13,537 nt of DNA from Candidatus Bathyarchaeota archaeon (lineage in GTDB: Archaea; Thermoproteota; Bathyarchaeia; TCS64): NCBI GenBank assembly GCA_030691555.1, contig JAUYEB010000139.1, positions 1 to 13,537 of the forward strand. The letters run 5' to 3'. This document shows positions 6,912 through 13,537 of this stretch, in pieces. Under the pieces are notes generated by a model, which saw only the letters and a program-made list of their open reading frames with translations, was not told the DNA's origin and searched no databases. The first letter of the stretch is position 1; each line of letters opens with the position of its first letter. The position numbers were made by a program, and so were the translations under genes.

Positions 6912-8158
6912 GAGGCCAGCGGGCCGGTGAACTCCAAGCGCGCCCGGCTCAGAGACTGAACGGTAGCCACGTCAGCAGGCGTTTCGGCGGCCTCGCCCAG
7001 AGACCGCAGGAGGCCGGTCATCTGCCGGACTGCCGAAGTCTCGTTTTCCATCACCACGGCCGCGACGCCTCCCCGGCCATGCCCGGCCGGCGCCTGGCCC
7101 GCCACCAGCAGCTTGAACCGGCTCCGCAGCGTCGCCAGGAGGGAGCGGGCCAGCGGCGCATGTGCGCGCAAAGCAAGTTCCACGTCGCTGCGAAAAGCGC
7201 CGGCAGAACTGTCCGCGTGCACACGCAGCGTCGCCCGCCGGGCGGCCAGGTCCAAAGCCCCCACCTCGGCGGACACCAGGCGAAGCCAATGACCGGCCGG
7301 CTCTGCGTGCCCATCCTCCTCGGACTCCAGGGGCGTGAAGTAACCGGGGTTGAGAGCCTGGAAGCTGCCTCGGCCCCACTTGGGAAAGAGATGCAGGTAG
7401 TCTATCGGCCGGCGGTAGTCCACTTGAGAGACAACGCCCCCCTCCAATAGCCGGAAGCGGCCGTCGCGAGCGAAAAGGTCCCGATAGTCATCCGGCGGAG
7501 CACGCAGCAGGTCCTCATGTCGAACCAGGACACCCTGCACCAGGGCTGCCAGCGGCGCTTCCTCGCGGCCCAAGCCCGTCAGCAGCTCCAGTGCCGCATC
7601 CGCGAAGACTCGGGTCCGGCTGGCTGTCGCCGGATCCCGGCGCGACAGCGGCTCGTGCGAGAGTCCAAACGTGAGGGCCTCTGAGTACGACACCGAGACA
7701 AGGATGCTGTCGCCGGCCGCGAAACCGCGGGAGCGGTACCACTCCGTAAGGTCAAGAGCGCAGGCCGGCGAGTCCTCAATGTCGGCGCCGGTGTCCAAGC
7801 CCGCCACCGCGTCAACCAGTCTGATAGCCGTGGCAGGGGCTGGATAGACAGGAAGGAATGGAGAGAAGCGCGAGGCAATGTAGAGGCGGCCATGCTGGAT
7901 CTCCTCCGGGTGGGGTGTGCAGCGAAACGCGGCGCCCTCCAGGGCGTGCTCCATCAGCACCCAGCGCCCGCCGTCCACCGGGATCGCATGCAGGCCGCCG
8001 CCCACAACTCGCCGAACCGCCCCGCGCGGATCCTTTGCCGGCAGCGGTGATGCCAGTTGCACCGCGGCGACCAGTTCAGTCAGGGGCACCGGTCCGCGAC
8101 GCTCCAGCAGCACGCCATGCAGAGCCGCCAGAAGGCGGCGCCTCTCCATCCTGTCCAT
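6908..8158 (-). CDS. Uncharacterised 416-residue protein with probable N-terminal winged helix, coupled to dnaD-like gene
   Basis: I do not recognise the family as a whole. Residues about 6-75 (LLAALHGVLLERRGPVPLTE, then AVRRVV and GGRWVLMEHA) read like a HARE-HTH or similar winged helix. The middle section contains GDSILVSVSYSEALTFGLSHE (about 147-167) and FPKWGRGSFQALNPGYF (258-274). The C-terminal third is Ala/Arg/Leu-rich and helical. There is no signal peptide, membrane segment or obvious catalytic triad. It lies 3 bp after the PH/SHOCT gene and its stop overlaps the DnaD-like start (ATGA). That strongly implies one operon and perhaps a shared replication role; a structural counterpart of the wHTH primosomal protein DnaB of Bacillus is conceivable but unproven. 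Start ATG 8158 has a weak ribosome site; ATG 8149 is an alternative. Confidence 0.75.
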   Translation of the reverse strand: MDRMERRRLLAALHGVLLERRGPVPLTELVAAVQLASPLPAKDPRGAVRRVVGGGLHAIPVDGGRWVLMEHALEGAAFRCTPHPEEIQHGRLYIASRFSPFLPVYPAPATAIRLVDAVAGLDTGADIEDSPACALDLTEWYRSRGFAAGDSILVSVSYSEALTFGLSHEPLSRRDPATASRTRVFADAALELLTGLGREEAPLAALVQGVLVRHEDLLRAPPDDYRDLFARDGRFRLLEGGVVSQVDYRRPIDYLHLFPKWGRGSFQALNPGYFTPLESEEDGHAEPAGHWLRLVSAEVGALDLAARRATLRVHADSSAGAFRSDVELALRAHAPLARSLLATLRSRFKLLVAGQAPAGHGRGGVAAVVMENETSAVRQMTGLLRSLGEAAETPADVATVQSLSRARLEFTGPLAS

Positions 8159-8161
8159 TGG

Positions 8162-8809
8162 CTACATGCGCCCCATCAACTCCGCCTTCTTCTTCTCAAA
8201 CTCCTCGGGGGTGAGGATGCCCTTGTCGCGAAGGGCAGCCAGCTCGGCAATGAGGTCCGGGATCTCCTCGCGGCTGGGGGGCAAGTTCGGGTCGCCATGA
8301 TTGACCCGGTGCGCCACATCGGGGTCGCTCATGGCCTCCTTCTGGTCTAGCATGGTGGTCTTGAACCGCACAGGGTTCGCCAACTGGTGCAGCTTGTTCA
8401 CGCCGATCTCGCTGGCAGTCATGATCTGGATGTCGCCGTATCCCCAGACCCTGCCCCAGAAGGTCTGGTCCATCACAACGTCGTTGACCTTCTCCAGCGA
8501 AGAGTCTGCCACGTGCTTGTTGAAGACACCCTCGGTCTGAATGATGCGCCGGTTTGTCACGATGTACTCTTCGTTGACCCAATCCAGCACGACCATGATC
8601 ATCCGGCCCAGGGGCACCACCAGCAGCACCAGCCCCAGGAGGCTGACCCCCACCGTGACGGGAACCAGGGCGATGGCAGCCACCACAATCAGTACCGCCA
8701 CGATGGCCATGAACACGAGCGGGCGCCAAATGACTAGCCAGTGCTGGCGCGTGGCGAAGACCACCTTCTCGTTTTGGCCCAGGATGTTTTCCAGGTAACC
8801 CATGGTCAT
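8162..8809 (-). CDS. Bacterial PH-domain membrane protein with C-terminal SHOCT motif
   Basis: 215 residues. Two adjacent hydrophobic helices (about 24-48 and 53-75) anchor it in the membrane. They are followed by a bPH2/YdbS-like domain (about 78-152) with EEYIVTNRRII (80-90) and FWGRVWGYGDIQI (117-129). The C-terminus (184-214) is a textbook SHOCT: an L-x-x-L-x-x-L-R-D-K-G-I-L-T-x-E-E-F-E-x-K-K pattern, a short oligomerisation module. Function of this class is unknown; membrane scaffolding is a guess. It starts 93 bp after the xer stop, and the unknown 416-residue gene starts 3 bp downstream. Either ATG 8809 or ATG 8803 could be the start; neither has a strong ribosome-binding site. Confidence 0.85.
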   Translation of the reverse strand: MTMGYLENILGQNEKVVFATRQHWLVIWRPLVFMAIVAVLIVVAAIALVPVTVGVSLLGLVLLVVPLGRMIMVVLDWVNEEYIVTNRRIIQTEGVFNKHVADSSLEKVNDVVMDQTFWGRVWGYGDIQIMTASEIGVNKLHQLANPVRFKTTMLDQKEAMSDPDVAHRVNHGDPNLPPSREEIPDLIAELAALRDKGILTPEEFEKKKAELMGRM

Positions 8810-8902
8810 TCATCAGGACAGCCTGCGGGTTCCAAAGTGCATGCCCCGAGCCTGTCTCTCCGCCCGGTCGGCTGCTCGCTTGGCGCCTGCCGCCGCCTGC
8901 CC

Positions 8903-9841
8903 CTACCTTGCGCGAGGATGGGCCTTATTGTAGGCCGCCCGAATGTGATCCTTGGTCAACTGCGTATAGACCTGCGTGGTGGCAATGTTGGCGTGCCCCA
9001 ACAGCTCTTGAACCGTCCGCAGATCCGCCCCGTTGTTGAGCATGTGGGTGGCGAAGGAATGGCGCAGCGTGTGGGGCGTGATGTTCTTGGTGATACCAGC
9101 CTTTCTGGCATACTCCTTCAGGATCAGCCAGAACCCCTGCCGCGTGAGCCGATAGCCGCGGTGGTTCAAGAAGAGAGCGGCCTCATCCGAGGAGCGAACC
9201 AGCTTCGGCCTGCCCTCTTCCAGGTACGATCGGGTCGTCTCCACCTGCGATGGAGCAACGGGGATGATGCGCTCCTTGGATCCCTTGCCAATGCAGCGGA
9301 CATAACCCGCCGCCAGGTTCATATCATCAATGTCCAGGGCCACCAACTCGCTCACCCGCATTCCCGTGGCGTAGAGGAGTCCCATCATCGCCGCATCACG
9401 CAGCGATTCGGGCGAGGCCGTCGGGCCTCTCACTGGCTGCGCCAGAAGCAGGGCTACCTCATCTACCGAGATGGGCTTCGGCAGGTTCTTGCCCACCTTC
9501 GGCGAATCCAGCGTGGCGGTGGGATCGTCCTTCACAAGGCCCTCGGAGACAAGAAAGTGAAAGAACGACCGTATGGCCGCGATTTTGCGCGCCACTGTAG
9601 CCGGGGCATACTCCTTCTCCTTGGTGTGGAGGACGAACGCCAGAATCTGGAACTTGGCCACACTGTTCCAGACAATCTGGCCCTCGGTCACCACCACGGC
9701 AGCCTCCTGCCCGCCCTGCGCCTGCTGAAGCGAGTACTCGTAAAACTGGCGCAGGTCGTTCTGATAGGCCACCAGCGTGTTGTTGGAGAAACCCTTCTCG
9801 GTGGCGAGGAAATTGAGAAACTCCAGTATTTTCTTATCCAT
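8903..9841 (-). CDS. xerD: Tyrosine recombinase XerC/XerD
   Basis: 312 residues, the usual Xer length. The SAM-like core-binding domain covers about 1-100 (NTLVAYQNDLRQF at 21-33) and the catalytic domain about 120-310. All catalytic residues are visible: Arg162 (TGMRVSEL), Lys186 (GKGSKER), His257 and Arg260 (HTLRHSFATHML), His283 (LGHANIATTQVYTQ) and nucleophile Tyr292. It would resolve chromosome dimers at dif, or act as a site-specific integrase-like enzyme. The HPRAR tail is typical of Xer proteins rather than phage integrases. XerC versus XerD cannot be settled by eye; the symbol is provisional. AGGAGGG lies 5 nt before ATG 9841. Transcription starts from the strong promoter at 10100-10127, leaving a leader of about 250 nt. 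Confidence 0.93.
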   Translation of the reverse strand: MDKKILEFLNFLATEKGFSNNTLVAYQNDLRQFYEYSLQQAQGGQEAAVVVTEGQIVWNSVAKFQILAFVLHTKEKEYAPATVARKIAAIRSFFHFLVSEGLVKDDPTATLDSPKVGKNLPKPISVDEVALLLAQPVRGPTASPESLRDAAMMGLLYATGMRVSELVALDIDDMNLAAGYVRCIGKGSKERIIPVAPSQVETTRSYLEEGRPKLVRSSDEAALFLNHRGYRLTRQGFWLILKEYARKAGITKNITPHTLRHSFATHMLNNGADLRTVQELLGHANIATTQVYTQLTKDHIRAAYNKAHPRAR

Positions 9842-10099
9842 TGCAGCCCTCCTTGATTATCGGTGAGCCGGTCAAAGCGCGCGAACCTGGCGGAAAACGG
9901 GACCAGGGATGACGGCTTGATCTCGTGGGCGTTCAACCTGCTGGAAGTTGGGACAAAGAACCGCCTCGGGGCGACCAAAAGATGGCGCACCAGCCGCGGC
10001 CGGCGTCCAGACCAAACGGCGGCCATCCCCATGCTGCGAGCGACCCCAGAGGCAGCCTCAATCCGATCGAATCGTTATGGTACCTGTCCCACCAATCGC

Positions 10100-10127
10100 A
10101 TTATATCAAAAAATCACAAAATGTCAA
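10100..10127 (-). promoter_or_regulatory. Perfect-consensus sigma70 promoter for the xer operon
   Basis: On the minus strand, TTGACA (10122-10127), a 16-bp A/T-rich spacer, then TATAAT (10100-10105). Both hexamers are exact consensus. Expected transcription start is near 10093. The -35 box lies inside an inverted repeat, so a repressor bound there would block it. Confidence 0.85.
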
Positions 10128-10146
10128 TGGGGGCATTTGACATTTT
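10118..10146. repeat. Inverted repeat overlapping the xer -35 box (candidate operator)
   Basis: Arms AAAATGTCAA (10118-10127) and TTGACATTTT (10137-10146) are exact complements separated by 9 bp. Each arm contains a TTGACA, one reading left (the xer -35) and one reading right; no convincing -10 follows the rightward copy. The size and spacing suit a dimeric regulator (inference). Confidence 0.7.
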
Positions 10147-10220
10147 CGCGAAAAAGAGCCTTCACATTTCCTCGCCCGCCCCCGGGGCGCGCCCCGAGAC
10201 GGCAGGGCCATTCGCGGAAC

Positions 10221-10225
10221 ACCGG
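10221..10225. repeat. Target-site duplication, left copy (ACCGG)
   Basis: ACCGG abuts the left terminal repeat and recurs directly after the right one (11950-11954). A 5-bp duplication fits the 4-5 bp reported for IS1380-type elements. Confidence 0.85.
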
Positions 10226-10240
10226 CCCCAATCCGCAGAT
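10226..10240 (+). repeat. Left terminal inverted repeat of the IS
   Basis: CCCCAATCCGCAGAT, the exact reverse complement of 11935-11949. Inward similarity continues imperfectly (CTTCGGT here against CTACGGT at the other end). Confidence 0.92.
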
Positions 10241-10327
10241 TCTCGCTTCGGTATGCGCGCGATAGTAGCAGCCGGCCTCTAGCAAAACAGTCGGAGTTGT
10301 GATAGACTGTGCTCTGGAGGTGGTGTC

Positions 10328-11728
10328 GTGAAGCGAAAGGAGCGGTTTGCGCCTTCGGGTGTGGAAGTGGAGTATGTCGGGGGCCTGAATGAGGAAGTCA
10401 CCGGCCATGCTGGGGTTTCCCTGGTGGTCGAGGTGGTGCGGCGCAGCGGGGTATTGGCTGTGGCGGACCGCGTTATGCCCGGCAAGAAGAACCCCAAGGG
10501 TCTGAGCCAGGGCCAGATGGTGGAATCGGTGGTGGTGCACTCAACGCTGGGTGGGGAGTGCATGGACGACATGCAGGTCTTGCGGCAGGACCGGGGGTTG
10601 GCGGCGATTCTGGGGTACGAAATGCCGGCGCCCTCCACGCTGCGGAGTTGGTTAGAGCAGTACCATGATGAGGATGCCCTGACCGGGCGGCCCCAGCAGG
10701 GGAGCTTCATACCGCAGGAATCGCCGCGGCTGGCGGGGCTGGCGGCCATCGTGGCCCGGAGTGTGCGATCGTACGTGGCGGAGGTGAAACCGCCACGGCA
10801 GGTGACGCTGGACGTGGACGCGCACTTGGTGGAATCGTCGAAACGAGAGGCATTGCCGACCTACGAGGGATATCGGGGCTTCCAGCCCTTGGTGGTAGTC
10901 TGGGCTGAAACGAGGCTGATCTTGGCCGACCAGTTCCGCGATGGCAACGTACCGGCCTCTGTGGGCATCGCCGATCTGGTGGATGTAGCCTACGCCACCT
11001 TGCCAGCGCGGGCGGACGGCTGGGAGGTGCGCGTGCGGTCGGATACGGCGGCCTACGAGGAGAAGAACCTGGCGCGCTGGTCCGCGTTGGGGTGGAAGTT
11101 CGCCGTTGGCGCGGACATGAGCATGCAGTTGCGCCAGGCCGTGGACAAGCTAAGGATCGAGGACTGGCGCCCGTGGCAGGTCGAGCCTGACGGCTTCGTG
11201 CGGGAATGGGCGGAGGTGGACTTCGTGCCGGGGCGGAAGGCGGAGCGGCGGGACGGGCAGCCCTATCGCTACTTGGCCATCCGCGTCCGTTCGCCGCAGG
11301 GGCGCCTATTCTCCGACGGGGTTGGCGTGAAGATATTCGCCGTGGTCACCAACGATTGGGAAACGCCAGGCCGTCAACTGCTGGAGTGGCAGCGCGGCAA
11401 GGCCGGGACGGTGGAGACCGCGCACCGTGTACTGAAAGATGAGCTGGCAGCAGGGGTGTATCCCAGCGCAAAGTTCGGGGCCAACGCCGCGTGGCTACGC
11501 CTGCAGGTGCTGACCAGCAACCTGCTGACGCTGCTGTCGGCAACCGCGCTGGATGAGGACTACCGCCATGCGCGGCCCAAGCGGCTGCGGTTCGCCATTT
11601 TCGAACACGTGGGCACGGTGGTCTCTCGGACAGGGCAGGTGGTGATCAAGGTGATCAGCCGTGTGCTGGAGGAGGTCATTGGTCCCGGGTTACGGCGATT
11701 GCGAAGGTTAGCCTGGCAAGCAGCCTGA
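10328..11728 (+). CDS. IS1380-family DDE transposase
   Basis: 466 residues, uninterrupted. The catalytic pattern fits a DDE (RNase H-like) transposase of the IS1380/DDE_Tnp_1 type: first Asp in VTLDVDAHLVES (159-170; Asp162 or Asp164), second Asp239 in VRSDTAAYEEK, and Glu363 in GTVETAHRVLKDE. The block GANAAWLRLQVLTSNLL (384-400) after the Glu is typical of the family. The enzyme cuts and rejoins the terminal repeats. The start is GTG 10328 with GGAGG 7 nt upstream; this choice keeps the conserved N-terminus. A weak extended -10-like TAGACT lies at 10303-10308 without a good -35, as expected of a poorly expressed transposase. No second gene or passenger is present. Confidence 0.93.
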   Translation: MKRKERFAPSGVEVEYVGGLNEEVTGHAGVSLVVEVVRRSGVLAVADRVMPGKKNPKGLSQGQMVESVVVHSTLGGECMDDMQVLRQDRGLAAILGYEMPAPSTLRSWLEQYHDEDALTGRPQQGSFIPQESPRLAGLAAIVARSVRSYVAEVKPPRQVTLDVDAHLVESSKREALPTYEGYRGFQPLVVVWAETRLILADQFRDGNVPASVGIADLVDVAYATLPARADGWEVRVRSDTAAYEEKNLARWSALGWKFAVGADMSMQLRQAVDKLRIEDWRPWQVEPDGFVREWAEVDFVPGRKAERRDGQPYRYLAIRVRSPQGRLFSDGVGVKIFAVVTNDWETPGRQLLEWQRGKAGTVETAHRVLKDELAAGVYPSAKFGANAAWLRLQVLTSNLLTLLSATALDEDYRHARPKRLRFAIFEHVGTVVSRTGQVVIKVISRVLEEVIGPGLRRLRRLAWQAA

Positions 11729-11934
11729 CCTGGTCAGTAGCGGTCTGCCGAGCAGATTTCACCGGGAGTCCGGAGGATGTTGCCTGCCTGACGAAGCCGC
11801 CTGAGCCCGAAAACGCCCCAAGTTCCAGTTTCCAGTCCCCATAGCTTGCAGAAACGGCCCGCACAGCCGCCCGCGCACCTGAATTTATCATCCTAAACGC
11901 CTGCCACACCGCCTGTCCTGCGACCGTAGACGCG

Positions 11935-11949
11935 ATCTGCGGATTGGGG
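11935..11949 (-). repeat. Right terminal inverted repeat of the IS
   Basis: ATCTGCGGATTGGGG, exactly complementary to the left end over 15 bp. Confidence 0.92.
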
Positions 11950-11954
11950 ACCGG
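11950..11954. repeat. Target-site duplication, right copy (ACCGG)
   Basis: Same 5 bp as at 10221-10225, directly outside the right terminal repeat. Confidence 0.85.
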
Positions 11955-11963
11955 CGGAACCTA

Positions 11964-11992
11964 TTGACATTCGCCGTCGGTTGTGGTATATT
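11964..11992 (+). promoter_or_regulatory. Sigma70 promoter for the riboswitch-metY transcript
   Basis: TTGACA (11964-11969), exactly 17 bp, then TATATT (11987-11992), with a TG-N extended -10 at 11984-11986. Predicted transcription start is near 11999, about 17 nt before the riboswitch P1 stem. The IS target duplication ends 9 bp upstream of the -35. Confidence 0.88.
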
Positions 11993-12014
11993 CCCCGCAA
12001 CAACCGAATACCGT

Positions 12015-12115
<101 letters not shown>

Positions 12116-12287
12116 GATGCGCAGCGTTGCCCTCTTTCTCCATACTCTATGCCAGGAAGGGGGCGTTTTGTTGCCTGCGACACCACGCTGTCCCTCCTGG
12201 CCCCCAGGCCACTGGCTGCCGACCCTGGCCTGCACCCCGCCCTACCCCTCCAGACCGAAACCAACAAGCCATACGGAGGACTCTGAC
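12116..12287 (+). promoter_or_regulatory. Expression platform and leader of metY
   Basis: 172 nt between aptamer and start codon, unusually long for an S-box gene. No GC stem followed by a run of T is visible, so a standard intrinsic terminator is not evident. Possible structures are CCTCTT (12131-12136) partly complementary to the P1 3' strand (alternative pairing), GCCAGGAAGG (12151-12160) with CCCTCCTGGC (12192-12201), the tight CCTGG/CCAGG hairpin at 12196-12208 competing with it, and CCTCC (12247-12251) exactly complementary to the GGAGG Shine-Dalgarno (12275-12279) with a 23-nt loop. The last would let the switch act on translation (inference). Confidence 0.5.
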
Positions 12288-13537
12288 ATGACAAGCGAAC
12301 GCACCTATGGATTCAACACCCTGGCCCTGCACGGCGGCCAGGAGCCCGACCCGGCCACCGGTTCCCGGGCAGTCCCCATCTACCAGACAGCCGCCTATGT
12401 CTTCAAGGATACCGACCACGCTGCGCGGCTCTTCGCCCTTCAGGAATTCGGCAACATCTACACCCGCATCATGAATCCAACCACCGATGTCTTTGAAAAA
12501 CGCCTCACTCTGTTGGAGGGCGGCATCGGCGCGGTGGCCACCGCGTCCGGCCAGGCCGCGGAAACCCTGGCCATCCTGAACCTGGCCGGCGCGGGCGATG
12601 AGATCGTGGCGGCCAGCTCGCTCTACGGAGGCACCTTCACCCTCTTTGACCATACCCTCCCCAGGCTGGGAATCAAGACCCGCTTCGTGGACGCCACCGC
12701 CCCGGAGTCGTTCCGGCGCGCCATCAGCCCCAGGACCAAAGCGTTGTATGTGGAGACCCTGGGCAACCCGCAGCTCATCGTGCCTGATCTGCGCGCCATC
12801 GCCGATATCGCCCACGCGGCCGGACTACCCCTGCTGGTGGACAACACCTTCGCCACCCCGTACCTCTGCCGCGTCTTTGACCACGGTGTTGATATCGCCA
12901 TCCACTCCACGACCAAATTCATCGGCGGCCACGGCACCACCATCGGTGGCGCCATCGTAGACTCCGGTCGCTTTGACTGGGCCAGTTCGGGCCGCTTCCC
13001 GGACCTGGTGGAGCCGGACCCCAGCTACCACGGCGTGAGCTACACCGGCGTGTTTGGCGCCGCTGCCTATATCGTCAAGGCACGGGTCCACCTGCTGCGC
13101 GATCTAGGCCCTTGCCAGGCTCCGTTCAACTCGTGGCTCCTCCTGCAGGGGCTGGAGACACTGCCCTTGCGCATGGACCGCCACTGCCAGAACACCCTGG
13201 CCGTCGCCAGGTTCCTGGAGTCGGATCCGCGGGTGTCTTGGGTGAACTACCCGGGCCTGGAGAGCAGCCCATCGCACCAACTGGCCCAGAGGTATCTGCC
13301 CAAGGGCTGCGGCGCCATTCTGGGGTTCGGCGTCAAGGGCACGGCTGCTGCCGGACAGCGCTTCATCGGGCGGCTGAAGTTGTTCTCGCACCTGGCCAAC
13401 GTGGGCGACGCCAAGTCACTGGCCATTCACCCGGCAACCACCACCCACCAGCAGCTGACCGCCGAACAGCAGGCCGCCTCCGGGGTCACACCCGATTTCG
13501 TGCGTCTCTCCATCGGTTTGGAGGACATTGACGACAT
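12288..13537 (+). CDS. metY: O-acetylhomoserine sulfhydrylase (partial, C-terminus off window)
   Basis: PLP-dependent Cys/Met-metabolism enzyme that makes homocysteine from O-acetylhomoserine and sulfide, the direct-sulfhydrylation route to methionine. 416 full codons are visible of a protein normally near 430. Family motifs: TLALHGGQEPDPATGSRAVPIYQTA (read at 11-35, typical MetY start), IYTRIMNPTTDVFEKRL (57-73), ASGQAAE (86-92), DNTFATPYL (185-193, with the PLP-nitrogen-binding Asp185), and HSTTKFIGGHG (206-216), where Lys210 forms the Schiff base. SNVGD-like LANVGDAKSLAIHPATTTHQQ appears near the end. Preference for the acetyl over the succinyl ester is from family resemblance. ATG 12288 has GGAGGA 7 nt upstream. 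Controlled by the S-box at 12016-12115. Confidence 0.95.
   Translation, partial: MTSERTYGFNTLALHGGQEPDPATGSRAVPIYQTAAYVFKDTDHAARLFALQEFGNIYTRIMNPTTDVFEKRLTLLEGGIGAVATASGQAAETLAILNLAGAGDEIVAASSLYGGTFTLFDHTLPRLGIKTRFVDATAPESFRRAISPRTKALYVETLGNPQLIVPDLRAIADIAHAAGLPLLVDNTFATPYLCRVFDHGVDIAIHSTTKFIGGHGTTIGGAIVDSGRFDWASSGRFPDLVEPDPSYHGVSYTGVFGAAAYIVKARVHLLRDLGPCQAPFNSWLLLQGLETLPLRMDRHCQNTLAVARFLESDPRVSWVNYPGLESSPSHQLAQRYLPKGCGAILGFGVKGTAAAGQRFIGRLKLFSHLANVGDAKSLAIHPATTTHQQLTAEQQAASGVTPDFVRLSIGLEDIDD

Larger units (their letters stand above)
9842..10225. other. Intergenic region between xer and the insertion sequence, rich in palindromes (384 bp)
   Basis: Contains the xer promoter and its 250-nt leader, in which I see no clear gene or known RNA. 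To the right of the promoter are three symmetrical sequences in about 80 bp: an inverted repeat AAAATGTCAA/TTGACATTTT (10118-10146), a 12-bp palindrome TTTTCGCGAAAA (10143-10154) and a 14-bp palindrome CGGGGCGCGCCCCG (10183-10196). Before the IS landed, this DNA was the upstream part of the metY promoter region. Confidence 0.6.
10226..11949 (+). mobile_element. Complete IS1380-family insertion sequence (1724 bp)
   Basis: Bounded by exact 15-bp terminal inverted repeats CCCCAATCCGCAGAT (10226-10240 and, inverted, 11935-11949), with weaker similarity continuing inward for about ten bases, and by a 5-bp duplication ACCGG outside each end. It carries one intact transposase (10328-11728) and a 206-bp non-coding stretch between its stop and the right terminal repeat. 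Length, single-gene layout and ends agree with the IS1380 family. Matching ends, intact duplications and an open frame suggest a recent, possibly active insertion. The right end lies 14 bp before the -35 box of the metY promoter, so the core promoter is spared but everything upstream is displaced by 1.7 kb. Confidence 0.93.

Noticed and set aside
8741..9856. 371-codon plus-strand frame opposite xer
   Set aside because: Shadow of a recombinase with all catalytic residues present on the other strand.
10137..10165. Rightward promoter from the second TTGACA of the inverted repeat
   Set aside because: No acceptable -10 box occurs 15-19 bp downstream.
11725..11737. CTGACC-T-GGTCAG palindrome over the transposase stop codon as a terminator
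   Set aside because: The stem is short with essentially no loop and no T-run follows, so termination is not supported.

Overview
The window is GC-rich bacterial chromosome, most likely from Chloroflexota (Anaerolineae-like). This is an inference from the [TV]KEV tandem linker in the lipoprotein, the DnaD-domain plus DnaC-type helicase-loader pair, a PH/SHOCT membrane protein and a SAM-I riboswitch. No rRNA or marker gene is present to prove it. Nearly every gene from 1 to 9841 lies on the minus strand. The right end carries an insertion sequence and a riboswitch-controlled gene on the plus strand.

Reading the minus strand in the direction of transcription (right to left), the first gene is a XerC/XerD tyrosine recombinase (8903-9841). 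It is driven by a perfect-consensus sigma70 promoter at 10100-10127. Next come a bacterial PH-domain/SHOCT membrane protein (8162-8809), an unrecognised 416-residue protein with a probable N-terminal winged helix (6908-8158), a DnaD-domain protein (6303-6911), a DnaC/IstB-type AAA+ ATPase with a zinc-binding head (5564-6430), and purine nucleoside phosphorylase (4664-5527). Gaps are tiny or negative (3 bp, an ATGA overlap, a long overlap), so the middle of this set looks like one operon for chromosome replication and maintenance. A 524-bp gene-free stretch with diverged direct and inverted repeats follows. Then come a CinA-family protein whose amidase half lacks its catalytic motif (2823-4139) and a glycine/sarcosine N-methyltransferase-like protein (2044-2805). 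Finally, an oligopeptide-type ABC transporter lipoprotein with its own promoter runs off the left edge (1-1703).

On the plus strand, a complete 1724-bp IS1380-type element (10226-11949) has one intact transposase, 15-bp perfect terminal inverted repeats and a 5-bp target duplication (ACCGG). Its right end stops 14 bp before the -35 box of the next promoter, counting the target duplication. That promoter (11964-11992) transcribes a SAM-I (S-box) riboswitch (12016-12115), a further 172-nt leader, and metY (O-acetylhomoserine sulfhydrylase), which is cut by the right edge. Methionine synthesis is therefore expected to be switched off when S-adenosylmethionine is plentiful.

I found no clearly new multi-gene system. 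The items most worth follow-up are the unknown 416-residue protein coupled to the primosome genes, the CinA with a replaced amidase motif, the S-box leader without a visible intrinsic terminator, and the repeat cluster at 4332-4540.
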